Of a stretch of DNA of 64,000 nucleotides, positions 12,762-23,350 are shown piece after piece (the stretch's first letter is position 1; every line of letters begins with the position of its first letter). The DNA comes from Bryopsis sp. KO-2023 (lineage: Eukaryota; Chlorophyta; Ulvophyceae; Bryopsidales; Bryopsidaceae). Position numbers and translations under genes: made by a program. The notes below the pieces were generated by a model. It saw only the letters and a list, made by a program, of their open reading frames with translations. It did no database searches and was not told the origin of the DNA. The DNA is taken from contig BSYQ01000005.1 of NCBI GenBank assembly GCA_030272585.1, positions 186,001 to 250,000 on the forward strand, given 5' to 3'.

Positions 12762-12944
12762 TGTGACGGGTCGTTCTGGGTGCGAGGTGTGGTGGTGTGA
12801 GTCAGTGAGTGGAGGTCAAGTTTTCTTACAACGTTGTTGTGTCAAGTCAAAAATCGGTCTCCCAAAATACACAGTTCCAGTTGATATACCCACATCCGGG
12901 TTCACCTAGTCGGTCATACACCTAAGTTCCCCAGTCCGACTACA
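12762..12944 (-). repeat. 3' LTR of the minus-strand chromovirus
   Basis: 183 bp, TG...CA ends, the same as 18722-18904 by eye. The flanking target duplication CCACA is at 12757-12761. Confidence 0.92.
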
Positions 12945-13617
12945 ATCCCCTCCACATCACGGCTGAAAACACCCGTCAAGCACGTGATGTCTCTACCCGG
13001 ACGTCTCAACTCAAACACAGTAATCAATCATTGTTCCAACTGTCAAATGTCAAATCAACTTAACCCTTTCTACTATCCGAGGTTCACTCTCTCCACAAAG
13101 TACTAGTAATCACGAGTTCTCACAAATAACACCCCTGGTTCACTCAAAATCATAGTCACTTAGTCCACCTGAGATCAATTCCCATTGTCAGCAAAGTATA
13201 CAGCCATAAGACCATGGCTCAGTCCTCACTCAGTCAGCAACAATAAACACAACAGCCAAGAGACTAATACTCCACCAATCAGAAGTAAAGCCCAGGCTGA
13301 TTCACAGTCAAAACAATAGATACTCCCCTCCAAACTGACCATCTGGGGAGTCCTCCACAAAATTCAAAAATAAAGAATGTCAATTTCCCTTTTTCCAGAT
13401 CAGACTTCATTTCCCTTTTCTTTTGTGATTCAGAATCGAAATTCAAAATCAAACTTCCATTAATCTCTTTTCGGACAATCGAATCTTACCCTGCAGTAAG
13501 CGCCAGCCTGACGGTAATTCTCATCACTCTCTCCCGTAACCGCCCCCTCACTTAGCGACGAACTGTGGATTACTCGCGATTTCGATTTCCGCCCGATTTC
13601 GATCAATCATCACCTTA

Positions 13618-16600
13618 TCATTGCATTAGCCGCCGAAGGTCAGCTTCCTCCTTCGTAGGCTGGATACCAACGAGTTGATGGTATGCCAAAACTGTTTCTG
13701 CTGCGTTCGTCAAATGAATCCATGGCTCCCAGGAATCATGTTCCGATGCAAATCCCTTCCAGCGCACCAAATATCGTCGTTTCACAGATTTTCCACGACG
13801 AGTCTCCCTGTGATCGAGGATTCTTTCCACCTCGTATTCGAGTTGTCCTTCGTTCATCACTGGTGCTGGCGGCTCTGGATCTGGTCTCACGAAATCCTCC
13901 GATTCCTTGTATCGACGCATCCTGACGACATGAAAGACGTCATGGATGTTCCACGTTTCCGGCAACTCCAATCTGTAGGCAACTGCTCCCAGTCGAGCAA
14001 GAACCTTGAATGGTCCTACGAACTTTGGACCCAACTTCGGCGAGATTCCACTTCCAGCGAACGACAGATTCTGAGTCGATAGCAAAACCCTATCGCCGAT
14101 TTTAAACTCCTCTTCTCGCCGAGACTTGTCCGCATATCTCTTTTGCCTTTCCTGTGCTTGCTTCAACAACATCTTCGCGGAATCCAAGTCTTTCTTCATA
14201 TTTCCCAAGATGTCATCGACGCCTCTGATCTCACTTTCGATTTCGCGCTTACCGATTAGCGCCAGCGGAATCAATGGATGTTCTCCGGTGTTGAGATAGA
14301 ACGGCGAATGGCCCGTCGAGCTGTGTTTACCGTTATTGTATGCGAATTCCGCCGCCGGAAGCCTCTCGTCCCAATCGCGACGCCTGGCATCAACATAGCA
14401 TCGTAGGGTTTCCTCCAGAACGCGATTCATGCGTTCCGTTTGTCCGTCCGTTTGCGGATGAAACGCTGAGCTTAGCTTCAGCTCGGTTCCACTCAACTCC
14501 ATTAGACGCCTCCAAAACGCTGATACGAACCTGGTATCACGATCGGACACCAAATTCGATGGCATCCCGTGATGCTTCCAAACTTCCCGAAAGAAGATTT
14601 CCGCCAGATCCTTCGCTGATGCCGTGGTAACTGTCGGCACGAAATGCGACATTTTGCTCAATCTGTCGACGAAAACCACAATGGCCGTGTTTCCTCTTTC
14701 GGTTTCTGGTAGATGTACAATTAGATCAAGGCTGACCGATTCCCAGCGACGTTCTGGAATCGGTAATGGCTGTAATTTCCCAGCCGGAACTTTTGCTTGT
14801 GCTTTCGCCTTCTGACACTTCGGACATGTTCTACAGTATTCATTCACATCCTTGTCCATTCTCCTCCAGAAATAATAGCGTTTGATGAGATCCAGTGTTC
14901 GATCTCTGCCCTTGTGTCCAGCCACATCAGAGTCATGTGCCTCCTTCAAAACATCTTGTCTGATTGATGTGGGGATCACAATCTGGCCTGATTTTCTCTT
15001 GATTAGCTTTCCATCCATTTTAAAATCCTTGCAGACATTTGGATCTGATTGCTTCAGTAGTTTCCTTATGTTGCCACAGTATGCATCTTCCTCTTGTGCC
15101 TTTTCCAGTTTTTCTGGTGTAATTGTTTTCTGTTGAACTTGGCTTCTTGTTAGAGCATTTGCAGTTTCAGTTTTAGCTCCTCCTTTTTCCATACTCTGTC
15201 TCCTCTCTCCTCCCAGGCTGTCAACGTCATTTACCAGCCTTGTGCCCAGTGGTCTGTAACTCTCAGGAGCTCCATCAGAGTCATCTCCTGAAGACCACCT
15301 GTTTGGATCCTTTTCTTTGGGCATTTCATTTTTGATTTCAGGTTCCATAAGACCACTTTCCCCAGTAGTCTGAAATCTCACATCCTTTTTCTTTTGATGT
15401 GACTTAACATCTGGAGTAGCATCCCCTTGCTCCCCTCCAGTCTGCAGTTTCTTGGAAACCTTGGAGAGTTCCTGTGATTCCCTGTCCTTCATAACATTGG
15501 AATCCTTGTTTGGCAGTGTTTTATTTGTCGTTTCATTCAATCCTGTGATTCCACATTCCAAATTCGCATGTTGCATTGATTCCGCCTTTGCATTCCATGC
15601 GTCGTCGTGATTCCCAGTTTCCGATTTCGTCATTGATGCATGGCCGGTTGATCCCTTTTTGGTTTTGTGGGCTGACGACCCTTGATCCCCTCCTGGACCC
15701 AATCCATGACTCCGATTTGGTTGGGGACATCGACTGAGGGCGTCAGCCACCACATTATCTTTGCCTTTGATGTGGATCGTATCGAAATCAAATGGCGCCA
15801 GGAACTGAGTCCATCGCACCTGACGTCGAGTTAATCCTTTCTGGGAATCCAACCATACCAAGCTCGCATTGTCGGTCCGCAATGTAAAATGACGACCCTC
15901 CAAATACGTTCTCCATTTCTTCAAACAATGCACGATGGCGAGTAATTCCTGCTCATGAACTGGATAGTTCGATTCAGCTTCCGTAAATTTATGCGATTCG
16001 AAAGCGATGGGATGCAATCCCGATTCACCTCGCTGCATCAACACCCCTCCAATTCCTTCCTGCGAAGCATCAGTCGCCACCACCACCGGCAGCTTATCAT
16101 CGAAATGCTTCAGAACTGGCGCAGATGTCATCGCGATCTTTAATCTTTCGAATGCATCCTTCTCCAGTCGACCCCAGTGCCAGGGTTTTCCAGATTTCGT
16201 GAGGTTCGATAATGGGGCAGCCACCACCGAAAAATTCCTCACGAATCGCCTGTAAAACGAACATAATCCCAGGAAGCTGCGGATGTCATGAACATTCGCT
16301 GGCTGCGGCCACGATCGAATGGCATCAACCTTATTCGCCATCGGATATGTGCCATCCTTTTCCATCCACGTTCCTAAGAACTCCACGCCAGACCTTCCGA
16401 ACTCGCATTTGCTCGCCTTCGCATACAGTTTTTGCTCCTGCAGCTTTTCGAGCACTAGCCGAACATGCTCAGCATGCGATTCTGCATCTCGACTAAAAAT
16501 TAAAACATCATCCAGGAAAACCAAAACGAATCGATCCAAAAACGGTCGCAACGTATCATTCATAAGGCGCATAAAGTACGCCGGTGCATCCGTGAATCCA

Positions 16601-18627
16601 AAGGGCATTACAAGCCACTCAAAATGGCCGTACCGAGTTCGGAATGCCGATTTCCGAACATGTGCATCCTTGATGCGCACCTGCCAGTAGCCACTCCGCA
16701 AGTCGATTTTCGTGAAGTAACGCGCTCCTTCCACCTGGTCAGCCATTTCGTCCATCCTGGGCAACGAATATCTTGAACGCACCGTCTGTTTGTTGAGCAT
16801 TCGATAATCGATGCACATGCGCAACGATCCATCTGATTTCGCCGCGAAGATTACAGGTGCTCCATACGGACTGTGCGACGGCCGTATCATGTTGTGCGAC
16901 AGCAGGTAATCGAGCTGTGCGCGCACTTCCTTGAGTTCAATTGGGCTGAGCTTGTAGATCGGACGTGAGACCGGTTTGGAATCCGGCTGCTCTGTGATTT
17001 CAAAGTCATGCATGCGGCGAGGAGGTAGCTTCTTCGGTAGATCCTCGGGAAATCTCTTTGCATGTTGACGTAACACCTCTTTCAGTCCACTCAGTTCCTC
17101 CGGTATGTCATCAATCATTCCATGCAGTTTTGGGTCGACTGTAACATCACTCTCGTCATTGTCTGTCCCAGAGTTCACTTTTCCAGTTTTGTCCTTTGTC
17201 TTGTCTTTTCTTGACTCTGGTTGCGAATCTGGTTGTGACATGACCTCTTTATTTCCCTGGGTGGCATTCAGTTCCATCCCATGTTGTGGTGTACCAGTCA
17301 GTTTTTGTTGTTGTTTCCCTTGGAAATCTCCATTCAGCAATTCCATTATTGCAATCTCCCCTCCACTCTCACAGTCCTTTCCTTCAGTTGTCAGTTCCCA
17401 TTCAGGTAGATCTGAGTTTGGTTCAGTTGATGGCTTGATCCACAGAGCAAACAGTTGCTCCTCATTTGCTTTGATCATTTTGGATAGTTGCTTGGCTGAT
17501 AGGAGATTCAATCTCCTTCCACAATTCCTGGTTTCTGGGTGGTCACCATAATGACCCTGCAACACCAAATCTGGCTTGCCCACTCTGTTGATCGTCACCT
17601 TATGTGTAATCCAATCGATCTTTGGATTTTCATCCGTTAGCCACGACTTCCCTAAAATCATATCATGCATTAGCTCTTTCAGCACCAGAAATTTCCTTTT
17701 TGTTCTATACTTCCCGAATCGAACAGTTGTCATGCAGGTCCCAATCACATGGGCCTTTGAATCATCAGCCAGCGAGACTGGCTTTGCGTTTTTATCCGGT
17801 CGGTATCTCAATCCCAACCGTTTCACCAAGCTTTCTGAAACGAAATCAGTCGAAGCCCCGCTGTCGACCAACACTGTAACTGCCTCGTGAGACAGCGAGC
17901 CGCGCAACCTCAGCAGGGTGGATCGACTTCCCACTCCCGATGCTGTCAATTCCTCTGCGTTCGACTCCTTTTCCCCGGTCGACCCAACCACACTCCCCTC
18001 TTCGTCGGCATCCATTTGGAAATCAACATCCGATTTCCCAGGAACTGCATTTCCGACGTCTGTGTGACAACCTTCAGCCTGACGTTCGCCAACTGAATCC
18101 TGAGGCCTCATGGCGTATGAACTCGTCTCCGCCTCATTCTGCCCCCCAGGGTGGTCATCGAGCGTGGTCGGCGTCGCCGACTCTTTCTTTTCCGACATGC
18201 ATGCATCCCGCATGCCGACGTCCTTGATTTCTGGCATGACGTCCTCATCCTCCGACGCCAAACTTCCTTCACCATTTCCGTCACCAACCACCGCGTCGTC
18301 TTCCTTATTCGACGTCGAACTGTGTACCTTCTTTGCGATCTGTCTTCCCTGCCGTCGGGATACTTTCCCAACTGTCGGCGGTGATCCTGTTTTCTGGTTA
18401 CACAATCTGTTTGACGCCAAACCTCGGAACTCTTTCAGAACCTCGTTAATTCCTCCGACGAGACTTTTCTGGCTTCCCAGCAGTTCAACAATAGCATTTT
18501 CCACCGTCGATAACCGATCACGGACACTTCCGCGTTTCCTGTTACTGTGATCGTTCAAACTTTCCTTTGCTGATCCAGATCGCGCGTCACCTGACTGCGC
18601 TTTTTGTTTGTATTGTCTTGTCGTCAT
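13618..18627 (-). CDS. Chromovirus Pol polyprotein ORF (1669 aa)
   Basis: This is one uninterrupted ORF of 1,669 residues. Order of parts: a hydrophilic, acidic N-terminal 240 residues with no recognisable capsid or CCHC knuckle; aspartic protease (VLVDSGAST, about residue 255); reverse transcriptase with FTKIDLRSGYWQ and VFLDDVLIF; RNase H (VVATDASQEGIGG); an HHCC zinc-binding domain (CRTCPKCQKAK); a DDE integrase core; and a C-terminal chromodomain (YEVERILDHRE ... RWKGF...DSWEPW). The chromodomain places it with the chromoviruses, which use it to target chromatin. A basic coiled-coil-like region lies near residues 30-70. Confidence 0.9.
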   Translation of the reverse strand: MTTRQYKQKAQSGDARSGSAKESLNDHSNRKRGSVRDRLSTVENAIVELLGSQKSLVGGINEVLKEFRGLASNRLCNQKTGSPPTVGKVSRRQGRQIAKKVHSSTSNKEDDAVVGDGNGEGSLASEDEDVMPEIKDVGMRDACMSEKKESATPTTLDDHPGGQNEAETSSYAMRPQDSVGERQAEGCHTDVGNAVPGKSDVDFQMDADEEGSVVGSTGEKESNAEELTASGVGSRSTLLRLRGSLSHEAVTVLVDSGASTDFVSESLVKRLGLRYRPDKNAKPVSLADDSKAHVIGTCMTTVRFGKYRTKRKFLVLKELMHDMILGKSWLTDENPKIDWITHKVTINRVGKPDLVLQGHYGDHPETRNCGRRLNLLSAKQLSKMIKANEEQLFALWIKPSTEPNSDLPEWELTTEGKDCESGGEIAIMELLNGDFQGKQQQKLTGTPQHGMELNATQGNKEVMSQPDSQPESRKDKTKDKTGKVNSGTDNDESDVTVDPKLHGMIDDIPEELSGLKEVLRQHAKRFPEDLPKKLPPRRMHDFEITEQPDSKPVSRPIYKLSPIELKEVRAQLDYLLSHNMIRPSHSPYGAPVIFAAKSDGSLRMCIDYRMLNKQTVRSRYSLPRMDEMADQVEGARYFTKIDLRSGYWQVRIKDAHVRKSAFRTRYGHFEWLVMPFGFTDAPAYFMRLMNDTLRPFLDRFVLVFLDDVLIFSRDAESHAEHVRLVLEKLQEQKLYAKASKCEFGRSGVEFLGTWMEKDGTYPMANKVDAIRSWPQPANVHDIRSFLGLCSFYRRFVRNFSVVAAPLSNLTKSGKPWHWGRLEKDAFERLKIAMTSAPVLKHFDDKLPVVVATDASQEGIGGVLMQRGESGLHPIAFESHKFTEAESNYPVHEQELLAIVHCLKKWRTYLEGRHFTLRTDNASLVWLDSQKGLTRRQVRWTQFLAPFDFDTIHIKGKDNVVADALSRCPQPNRSHGLGPGGDQGSSAHKTKKGSTGHASMTKSETGNHDDAWNAKAESMQHANLECGITGLNETTNKTLPNKDSNVMKDRESQELSKVSKKLQTGGEQGDATPDVKSHQKKKDVRFQTTGESGLMEPEIKNEMPKEKDPNRWSSGDDSDGAPESYRPLGTRLVNDVDSLGGERRQSMEKGGAKTETANALTRSQVQQKTITPEKLEKAQEEDAYCGNIRKLLKQSDPNVCKDFKMDGKLIKRKSGQIVIPTSIRQDVLKEAHDSDVAGHKGRDRTLDLIKRYYFWRRMDKDVNEYCRTCPKCQKAKAQAKVPAGKLQPLPIPERRWESVSLDLIVHLPETERGNTAIVVFVDRLSKMSHFVPTVTTASAKDLAEIFFREVWKHHGMPSNLVSDRDTRFVSAFWRRLMELSGTELKLSSAFHPQTDGQTERMNRVLEETLRCYVDARRRDWDERLPAAEFAYNNGKHSSTGHSPFYLNTGEHPLIPLALIGKREIESEIRGVDDILGNMKKDLDSAKMLLKQAQERQKRYADKSRREEEFKIGDRVLLSTQNLSFAGSGISPKLGPKFVGPFKVLARLGAVAYRLELPETWNIHDVFHVVRMRRYKESEDFVRPDPEPPAPVMNEGQLEYEVERILDHRETRRGKSVKRRYLVRWKGFASEHDSWEPWIHLTNAAETVLAYHQLVGIQPTKEEADLRRLMQ

Positions 18628-18721
18628 AGTTCCTGTTCCGAGGAAAGACTTTGACGTGCCCCTCGACCCGTTTCCTTCCCAGTGATCGCTACCTCGTGTG
18701 AGGTGCCTGCTCCGAAACCAT

Positions 18722-18904
18722 TGTGACGGGTCGTTCTGGGTGCGAGGTGTGGTGGTGTGAGTCAGTGAGTGGAGGTCAAGTTTTCTTACAACGTTGTTGT
18801 GTCAAGTCAAAAATCGGTCTCCCAAAATACACAGTTCCAGTTGATATACCCACATCCGGGTTCACCTAGTCGGTCATACACCTAAGTTCCCCAGTCCGAC
18901 TACA
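18722..18904 (-). repeat. 5' LTR of the minus-strand chromovirus
   Basis: 183 bp, the same as 12762-12944 by eye. Target duplication CCACA follows at 18905-18909. It should hold the element's promoter. Confidence 0.92.
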
Positions 18905-18909
18905 CCACA

Positions 18910-19181
18910 TGGCCCAGCGCCGAAACAAGAGAACTCCTGATCGTGTGGACCGAACACTCCCAACAAGGCGTCCCAAGCTTCGGGACACATGTAGTCGAGG
19001 TACGATAAACTTGACGAAGGGGGAAAACACCTGCGGAGCGTTTGTGCGGTTTACTAAAGCGGGGTTGGTTTCTGTAAAGCTATTTTGGGATGTGGCTGCC
19101 CCGATGTCCGACGAGTAGCGGGGGTGGCAGTAGCGGACATGGGAGTAGCGATTATGGGAGTAGCGATTATGGGGCGACACC
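18910..19181. other. Unassigned flank with short AGTAGCGATTATGGG repeats
   Basis: This joins the DNA left of 12757 when the chromovirus is set aside. About 19120-19172 holds a small tandem repeat of AGTAGCGATTATGGG-like units. A minus-strand frame of 104 codons has no recognisable similarity, and I cannot connect it to the condensin fragment. Confidence 0.35.
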
Positions 19182-19431
19182 CTCTGTGCGGGGTTACTGT
19201 TCTGTGCGGGGCTGAATGTGCGGGGTTGATTTCAGCGGTTTCATCCGTCGCTGACGACTTCGTCAGCGACGGCGTTTTCCGGCCCCAGATCGTCACAGGA
19301 ATGCCTGGGAGTCGAACCCAGGTATTTCCGACCATTTCCTTTCACTGCCGCGTCGGTTTTCGCGACTTCGATTTTCGGCGGAAGTCGACGGTGATTTTAC
19401 TACCCCGCACAGAGCGGGTTTTCCCATAGTG
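19182..19431. repeat. Small inverted-repeat element with tRNA-like B box
   Basis: CTCTGTGCGGGGT at 19182-19194 and its exact complement at 19402-19414 bound the unit. The end motif TTCCCATAGTG at 19421-19431 is the complement of the start of the 8581 element. A perfect 13-bp hairpin (19245-19257 with 19260-19272, 2-nt loop) lies inside. On the minus strand, 19308-19318 reads GGTTCGACTCC, an exact match to the RNA polymerase III B-box consensus. It lies within a T-arm-like fold (stem 19304-19309 with 19317-19322, 7-nt loop). No full tRNA cloverleaf or clear A box can be drawn. A tRNA-derived SINE or a MITE is possible. Confidence 0.6.
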
Positions 19432-19665
19432 TGAACTGTGTGCCGTTGTCGTTTGCTTCGCACTTGTCGCAATCGTCCAGGGTAGGGCGTTGAGCTGCGG
19501 TCTAACCATAAAGTTGTTCGATGGCCCCTTATTGACCAAGACGTTCCTTTGAGGCACCTTCTCCACTCTGTATCTGTTGTTGTCCAGATCGTTTGGGTGC
19601 AACAAAAAAGAGCTGGCAGTTTTTTTTGGATAGAGTAGTCTTTGAATTCTGCTGGCAGGAGTATG
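19432..19665. other. Host flank left of the second LTR element
   Basis: No recognised gene. The sequence ends with a pyrimidine-poor but plausible acceptor (TTCTGCTGGCAG) just before the target duplication. The short exon continuing at 34772 may therefore begin here. Confidence 0.3.
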
Positions 19666-19839
19666 TGATACGTTGATCGCACTCATTTTGCAGTACGAGT
19701 GTGTAGTACGGGTTAGTACGGGTTCTAGGGGGTTAAGTTCAGAGAGAACACTTGTAAAATTAATTCTCTGGTTTGTGAAAGTGTGTGACCCCAGTCTCAA
19801 CTTTAGCAACGACTCACTAAAACCTACAGGGACCTAACA
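19666..19839 (+). repeat. 5' LTR of the 15-kb chromovirus
   Basis: 174 bp with TG...CA ends, one difference from 34598-34771. Confidence 0.92.
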
Positions 19840-20341
19840 ACTGGTTTCGGAGCCGAAGCACCCTTCCTGCAAGTCGAGTCTACTTAGTGGAAGAGATCGA
19901 CAGGAGATTTTGCAGTCGAGGTGCAAAAGATCAGGGTCGGCTAGGTCGAAGAAGGTTTCCCCTCGTGTCCGGAACCTACTTCGTGTTGCTGCGCACCAAC
20001 CAAACGCTGGACGAAAGAGAACGCACGTTGCTGCGCTCGACCATCCCTCTCAAGATCACAGGATCTATAGATCCTTGGACGCTACGACCACAGCACGGCG
20101 TAGTAGTACTTCCGTTTGTCGGAGAGTTGTCGACACTGCACGCGGTTACCACAGAGCGGACAAAACGAGTCTGCCAGCGGACGTTTCTGCGGACGAATAC
20201 GTTCCCGCCAGAAATTACGTGCCAGAAACCGCTGCCAGAAACCGCTGACAAAGAGTGACCAATTAGTCACGTGGATTACCCGCCAACGGAATCCACCAAA
20301 CGGACACGTGATTCTACCGCCGACGAATCAAGACATCCACC
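19840..20341 (+). other. Leader of the 15-kb chromovirus
   Basis: About 500 bases between the 5' LTR and the first ORF. It begins with the primer-binding-site-like TGGTTTCGGAGCC. Short frames here have no recognisable content. Confidence 0.6.
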
Positions 20342-22339
20342 ATGAGCGGACACGACGAGCAGCTATACCTGGAATACGGTATCGAAGACAATCAGCAAGA
20401 GCGCGACGCCCCAGATGGCCCGCCGCTATATCCGCTGATCGTCGCCCAGGAATTACCTGCTGTCGGACTGCCGATACAGGCAGAAATGGACCAGCCTTTA
20501 CAGGCATACGGTGTCCCCGCGCACCCGGACATGGTGGAGGAAGCAGGCGATGAGGAAGCGGACATTGGCCCGGAGTTTGATGAGGAGATGGAAGAAGAGC
20601 CAGGAGTCTTCATCAATCAACAAACGCAGCACCTGCAACAGAGCCAAGTAAACGTGCATAACCAGACCCTGCACGTGCACAACGATGGCCTGCAGGAGCG
20701 CGACCTCCATGAATCGCAAGAGCGGTTATACAGCCAATTGTCCGAGGAGGCTGCCCAGCGGACAGCCCAGGTCGCCGAGCACCTTGATAGTCGGATGGAG
20801 GGAGCTTGTTCAAGCATGGCTTCCCAAGTGCATGATGTGTTGGACTCTACTCTACAGTCCCGCCATCACCAGATCGAAGGACAGCTCAGTGAGAGGTTGG
20901 ATGAGCGGATACAAGATCTGGATGCTGCAGCCAAGGGGAGGCTCAGCCAAATGGAAGCTGGCTTGGCGAATATCCGTGATGTCGCCCAGAAAGAGGTGGA
21001 CGAAGCCAAAGAGGCTCAGCGGATATTGGCTGAACAAGTGGCTGACACGGACGAAAAAAGGAAGAAACTCGAAGAAGAGTATGACCGGCAATATAACGAC
21101 GCCCTTTGGGGGTTGGATACGGTTCAACAAGAACTGAGAGAGACCCAGGCAGAACTGGATGCGGGTCAAGATAAACAGTTCAAGGAAATCGCTCGTGTTA
21201 AGTATGATCTCAAAGAGACGCAAGAAAAAGCGGAAAGTTTTCAGATACAGCATCATGCGGAAGTAGCCTATTTGTTAAAGGAGGCAGCGGCTGCGAAAGA
21301 AGCGGCGGCTAGATTACAAGCGGAAATGGAGGAGTTGAAAAGAAGTCAAAGTCGGTCTTCAAGGAGAAGCAGATCGAGAAGCTCAACAAGGAGCAGAGAG
21401 CCGCGGGAAATGCTACAAGAAATGCTACAAGATCCGGAAACAGCGCAAGAGCTAAAGAAGGTGTTTGAGGATGTAGCGGACACAAAGTTCACGTCGAACT
21501 TTGAGTTTTGGCGGAAGAAAGATGCTGCAGCAGTTGCCACACACATGGCATCCGCCGCCCAACAAACACCTCTTGTGGCTGCTATGGCGGGAGCGGGAAC
21601 CAGAACGGTAGCACAACCACCAAGCTTGGCCGAAGTACAAGTTCCATTCGGTCAACCGCCCCAAACCTCATCCGGCTTTGCCCCGGATTCGGTAGGTTTC
21701 CCGCCAATACCACCAGTATTCCCGCGGGCAAATAGACCGATTACCCGACCTGCATCACCCCCAGTCATTATTCCTGGAGTGGGGCGAGGCAGTGCAATCA
21801 GCGGACAGGGAAATGTACCTAGGCCGATCGTGAGGCCTAGCGCTGTGTTTGGACAAACACCAAATACAAGACCACCAGCGGTATTACAGCCAGTACAACC
21901 GCCACAGCGTACGCAGGCTTCTCCCGTGGTACAAACTGTTCCGCTGACAACTCCAACAACCACGTCACCCGAGCCACCTAGAACATTACCCATGCCACCA
22001 CCAGTTTCTCAGCCAGTGTTATCACATCCATCAATGATTTCACCACCCGGCTATTATGCCATGGGAGCATCATACATTCGGCCTTCTATCTTAGGTCACT
22101 CCGTGAATGTATACGGAGCTCCATCATCCGGAAACCCCTATGTTGGATGGGGATCCTATCCGCGTATTCCTCAACGCGCAGGCGGAGGAGGCGGAGGAGG
22201 CGGAGGTGGAGATGATGATGGTTCCGGTGATGGAAGTGGCGGAGGCCCATCGGACAGAAGTGGCCGTGGGTCTGCACCTGGACCACATATTGGTGGAGGA
22301 GGAGAAGGACCATCTAGGAACCCAGGAGGCGGTCCTGGA
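20342..22339 (+). CDS. Gag-region ORF of the 15-kb chromovirus, part left of the hAT
   Basis: The ORF starts MSGHDEQLYLEY and runs to the hAT insertion. It is acidic at first. It has a long predicted coiled coil (about residues 120-340, rich in Glu, Gln and Ala heptads), a short Ser-Arg stretch (about 345-365), a proline-rich region (about 430-590), and glycine repeats at the end. I recognise no domain in this part. Long coiled-coil leaders of this size before the capsid are not usual for Ty3/gypsy elements. The capsid and zinc-knuckle part lies right of the hAT. Confidence 0.65.
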
Positions 22340-22375
22340 CAGAGATAGGACTTGGGCCGATTTTTTGGTCCGGCT

Positions 22376-22692
22376 CCGGTCCGGTCCGGTTACGGTCGGG
22401 TTACGGTCACCGTACTACGGCCGTAACTCCGTACCGTAACCGGACTTGTTTACTCCGGTTACGGTCCGGCTGATTTACGGTTGGTTACGGTCCTGGTTAC
22501 GGTGGTTTTTTATGGTTTACGGTTTTACGGGTTACGGTGTTACGGTCAGAATTTACGGTGGTCCGGTGGGTCAATTACGGTGTTACGGTCAGTCTTTTAC
22601 GGTTGTTTTTACGGTCCGTAGTGCACCGTAGTTGCCAAAGTACGGTACGGGATGTACGGAGTCATTACGGGTCACTACGGTTGCTACGGTCA
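22376..22692. repeat. hAT left subterminal TTACGGT array
   Basis: At least fifteen copies of TACGG, mostly within GGTTACGGT, with interspersed GTCCGGT. Subterminal motif clusters of this sort are the usual transposase binding sites of hAT elements. The same motif recurs at the other end. Confidence 0.85.
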
Positions 22693-22709
22693 CACCTGAT
22701 ACAGGGAGA

Positions 22710-23350
22710 AACATCCACAGAGTGGTTGTAAAACCATTTATATTTGTTCCCACCCAGCCCAACATCCCACAGAGTCCCAACAGGTCATGAACCCACAGAG
22801 TCACAACCATTAACTCAAATGATCCCACCCATCAACCCACAGAATCCCAACTGTTTATCAACCCACAGTATCCCAACAGCCCATCAACCCACATAATCCC
22901 AACAGCCCATAAACCCACAGAGTCCCAACAGCCCAAAAACCCACAGAGTCCCAACAGGTCATGAACCCACAGAGTCACAACCATTAACTCACATGACCCC
23001 ACCCATCAACCCACAGAATCCCAACAGCCCATCAACCCACAGTATCCCAACAGCCCATCAACCCACAGAGTCCCAACAGCCCATCAACCCACAGAGTCAC
23101 AACCATTAACTCACATGATCCCACCCATCAACCCACAGAATCCCAACTGTTTATAAACCCACAGTATCCCAACAGCCCATCAACCCACATAATCCCAACA
23201 GCCCATCAACCCACAGAGTCACAACCATTAACTCACATGATCCCACCCATCAACCCACAGAATCCCAACTGTTTATAAACCCACAGTATCCCAACAGCCC
23301 ATCAACCCACATAATCCCAACAGCCCATCAACCCACAGAGTCACAACCAT
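22710..23350. repeat. Minisatellite of AACCCACAGAGTCCCAACAGCCCATC units in hAT
   Basis: Units of about 24-26 bp alternate between CACAGAGTCCCAACAG, CACAGAATCCCAACTG and CACAGTATCCCAACAG variants. Around 23097-23339 a higher-order unit of 121 bp, marked by AGAGTCACAACCATTAA at about 23097, 23218 and 23339, is repeated. No coding potential is supported. Confidence 0.85.

Larger units (their letters stand above)
12762..18904 (-). mobile_element. Ty3/gypsy LTR retrotransposon (chromovirus), young, looks whole
   Basis: Two 183-bp LTRs (12762-12944 and 18722-18904) start TGTGACGG and end GACTACA, appear identical by eye, and are flanked by a 5-bp target duplication CCACA (12757-12761 and 18905-18909). 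The element reads on the minus strand. A primer-binding-site-like TGGTTTCGGAGC lies one base inside the 5' LTR (near 18709-18720). A purine-rich TGGAGGGGA lies just inside the 3' LTR (near 12946-12954). One long ORF occupies most of the interior. Identical LTRs imply a very recent insertion. It landed next to the condensin-like fragment. No separate Gag capsid or zinc-knuckle region is recognisable. Confidence 0.92.

Noticed and set aside
19280-19380. A complete tRNA gene
   Set aside because: Only the T-arm/B box fits; no matching acceptor stem, anticodon arm or clear A box could be drawn.
20392-21256. Minus-strand Ser/Phe/Leu-rich frames opposite the Gag leader
   Set aside because: Shadows of the plus-strand coiled-coil ORF.
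22376-22692. Telomere-like repeats (TTACGGT)
   Set aside because: Not a known telomere unit, occurs in both orientations, and is confined to the ends and one intron of the hAT element.
22710-23350. CRISPR-like spaced repeats
   Set aside because: Units are contiguous, without unique spacers, in a eukaryotic DNA transposon; this is a minisatellite.
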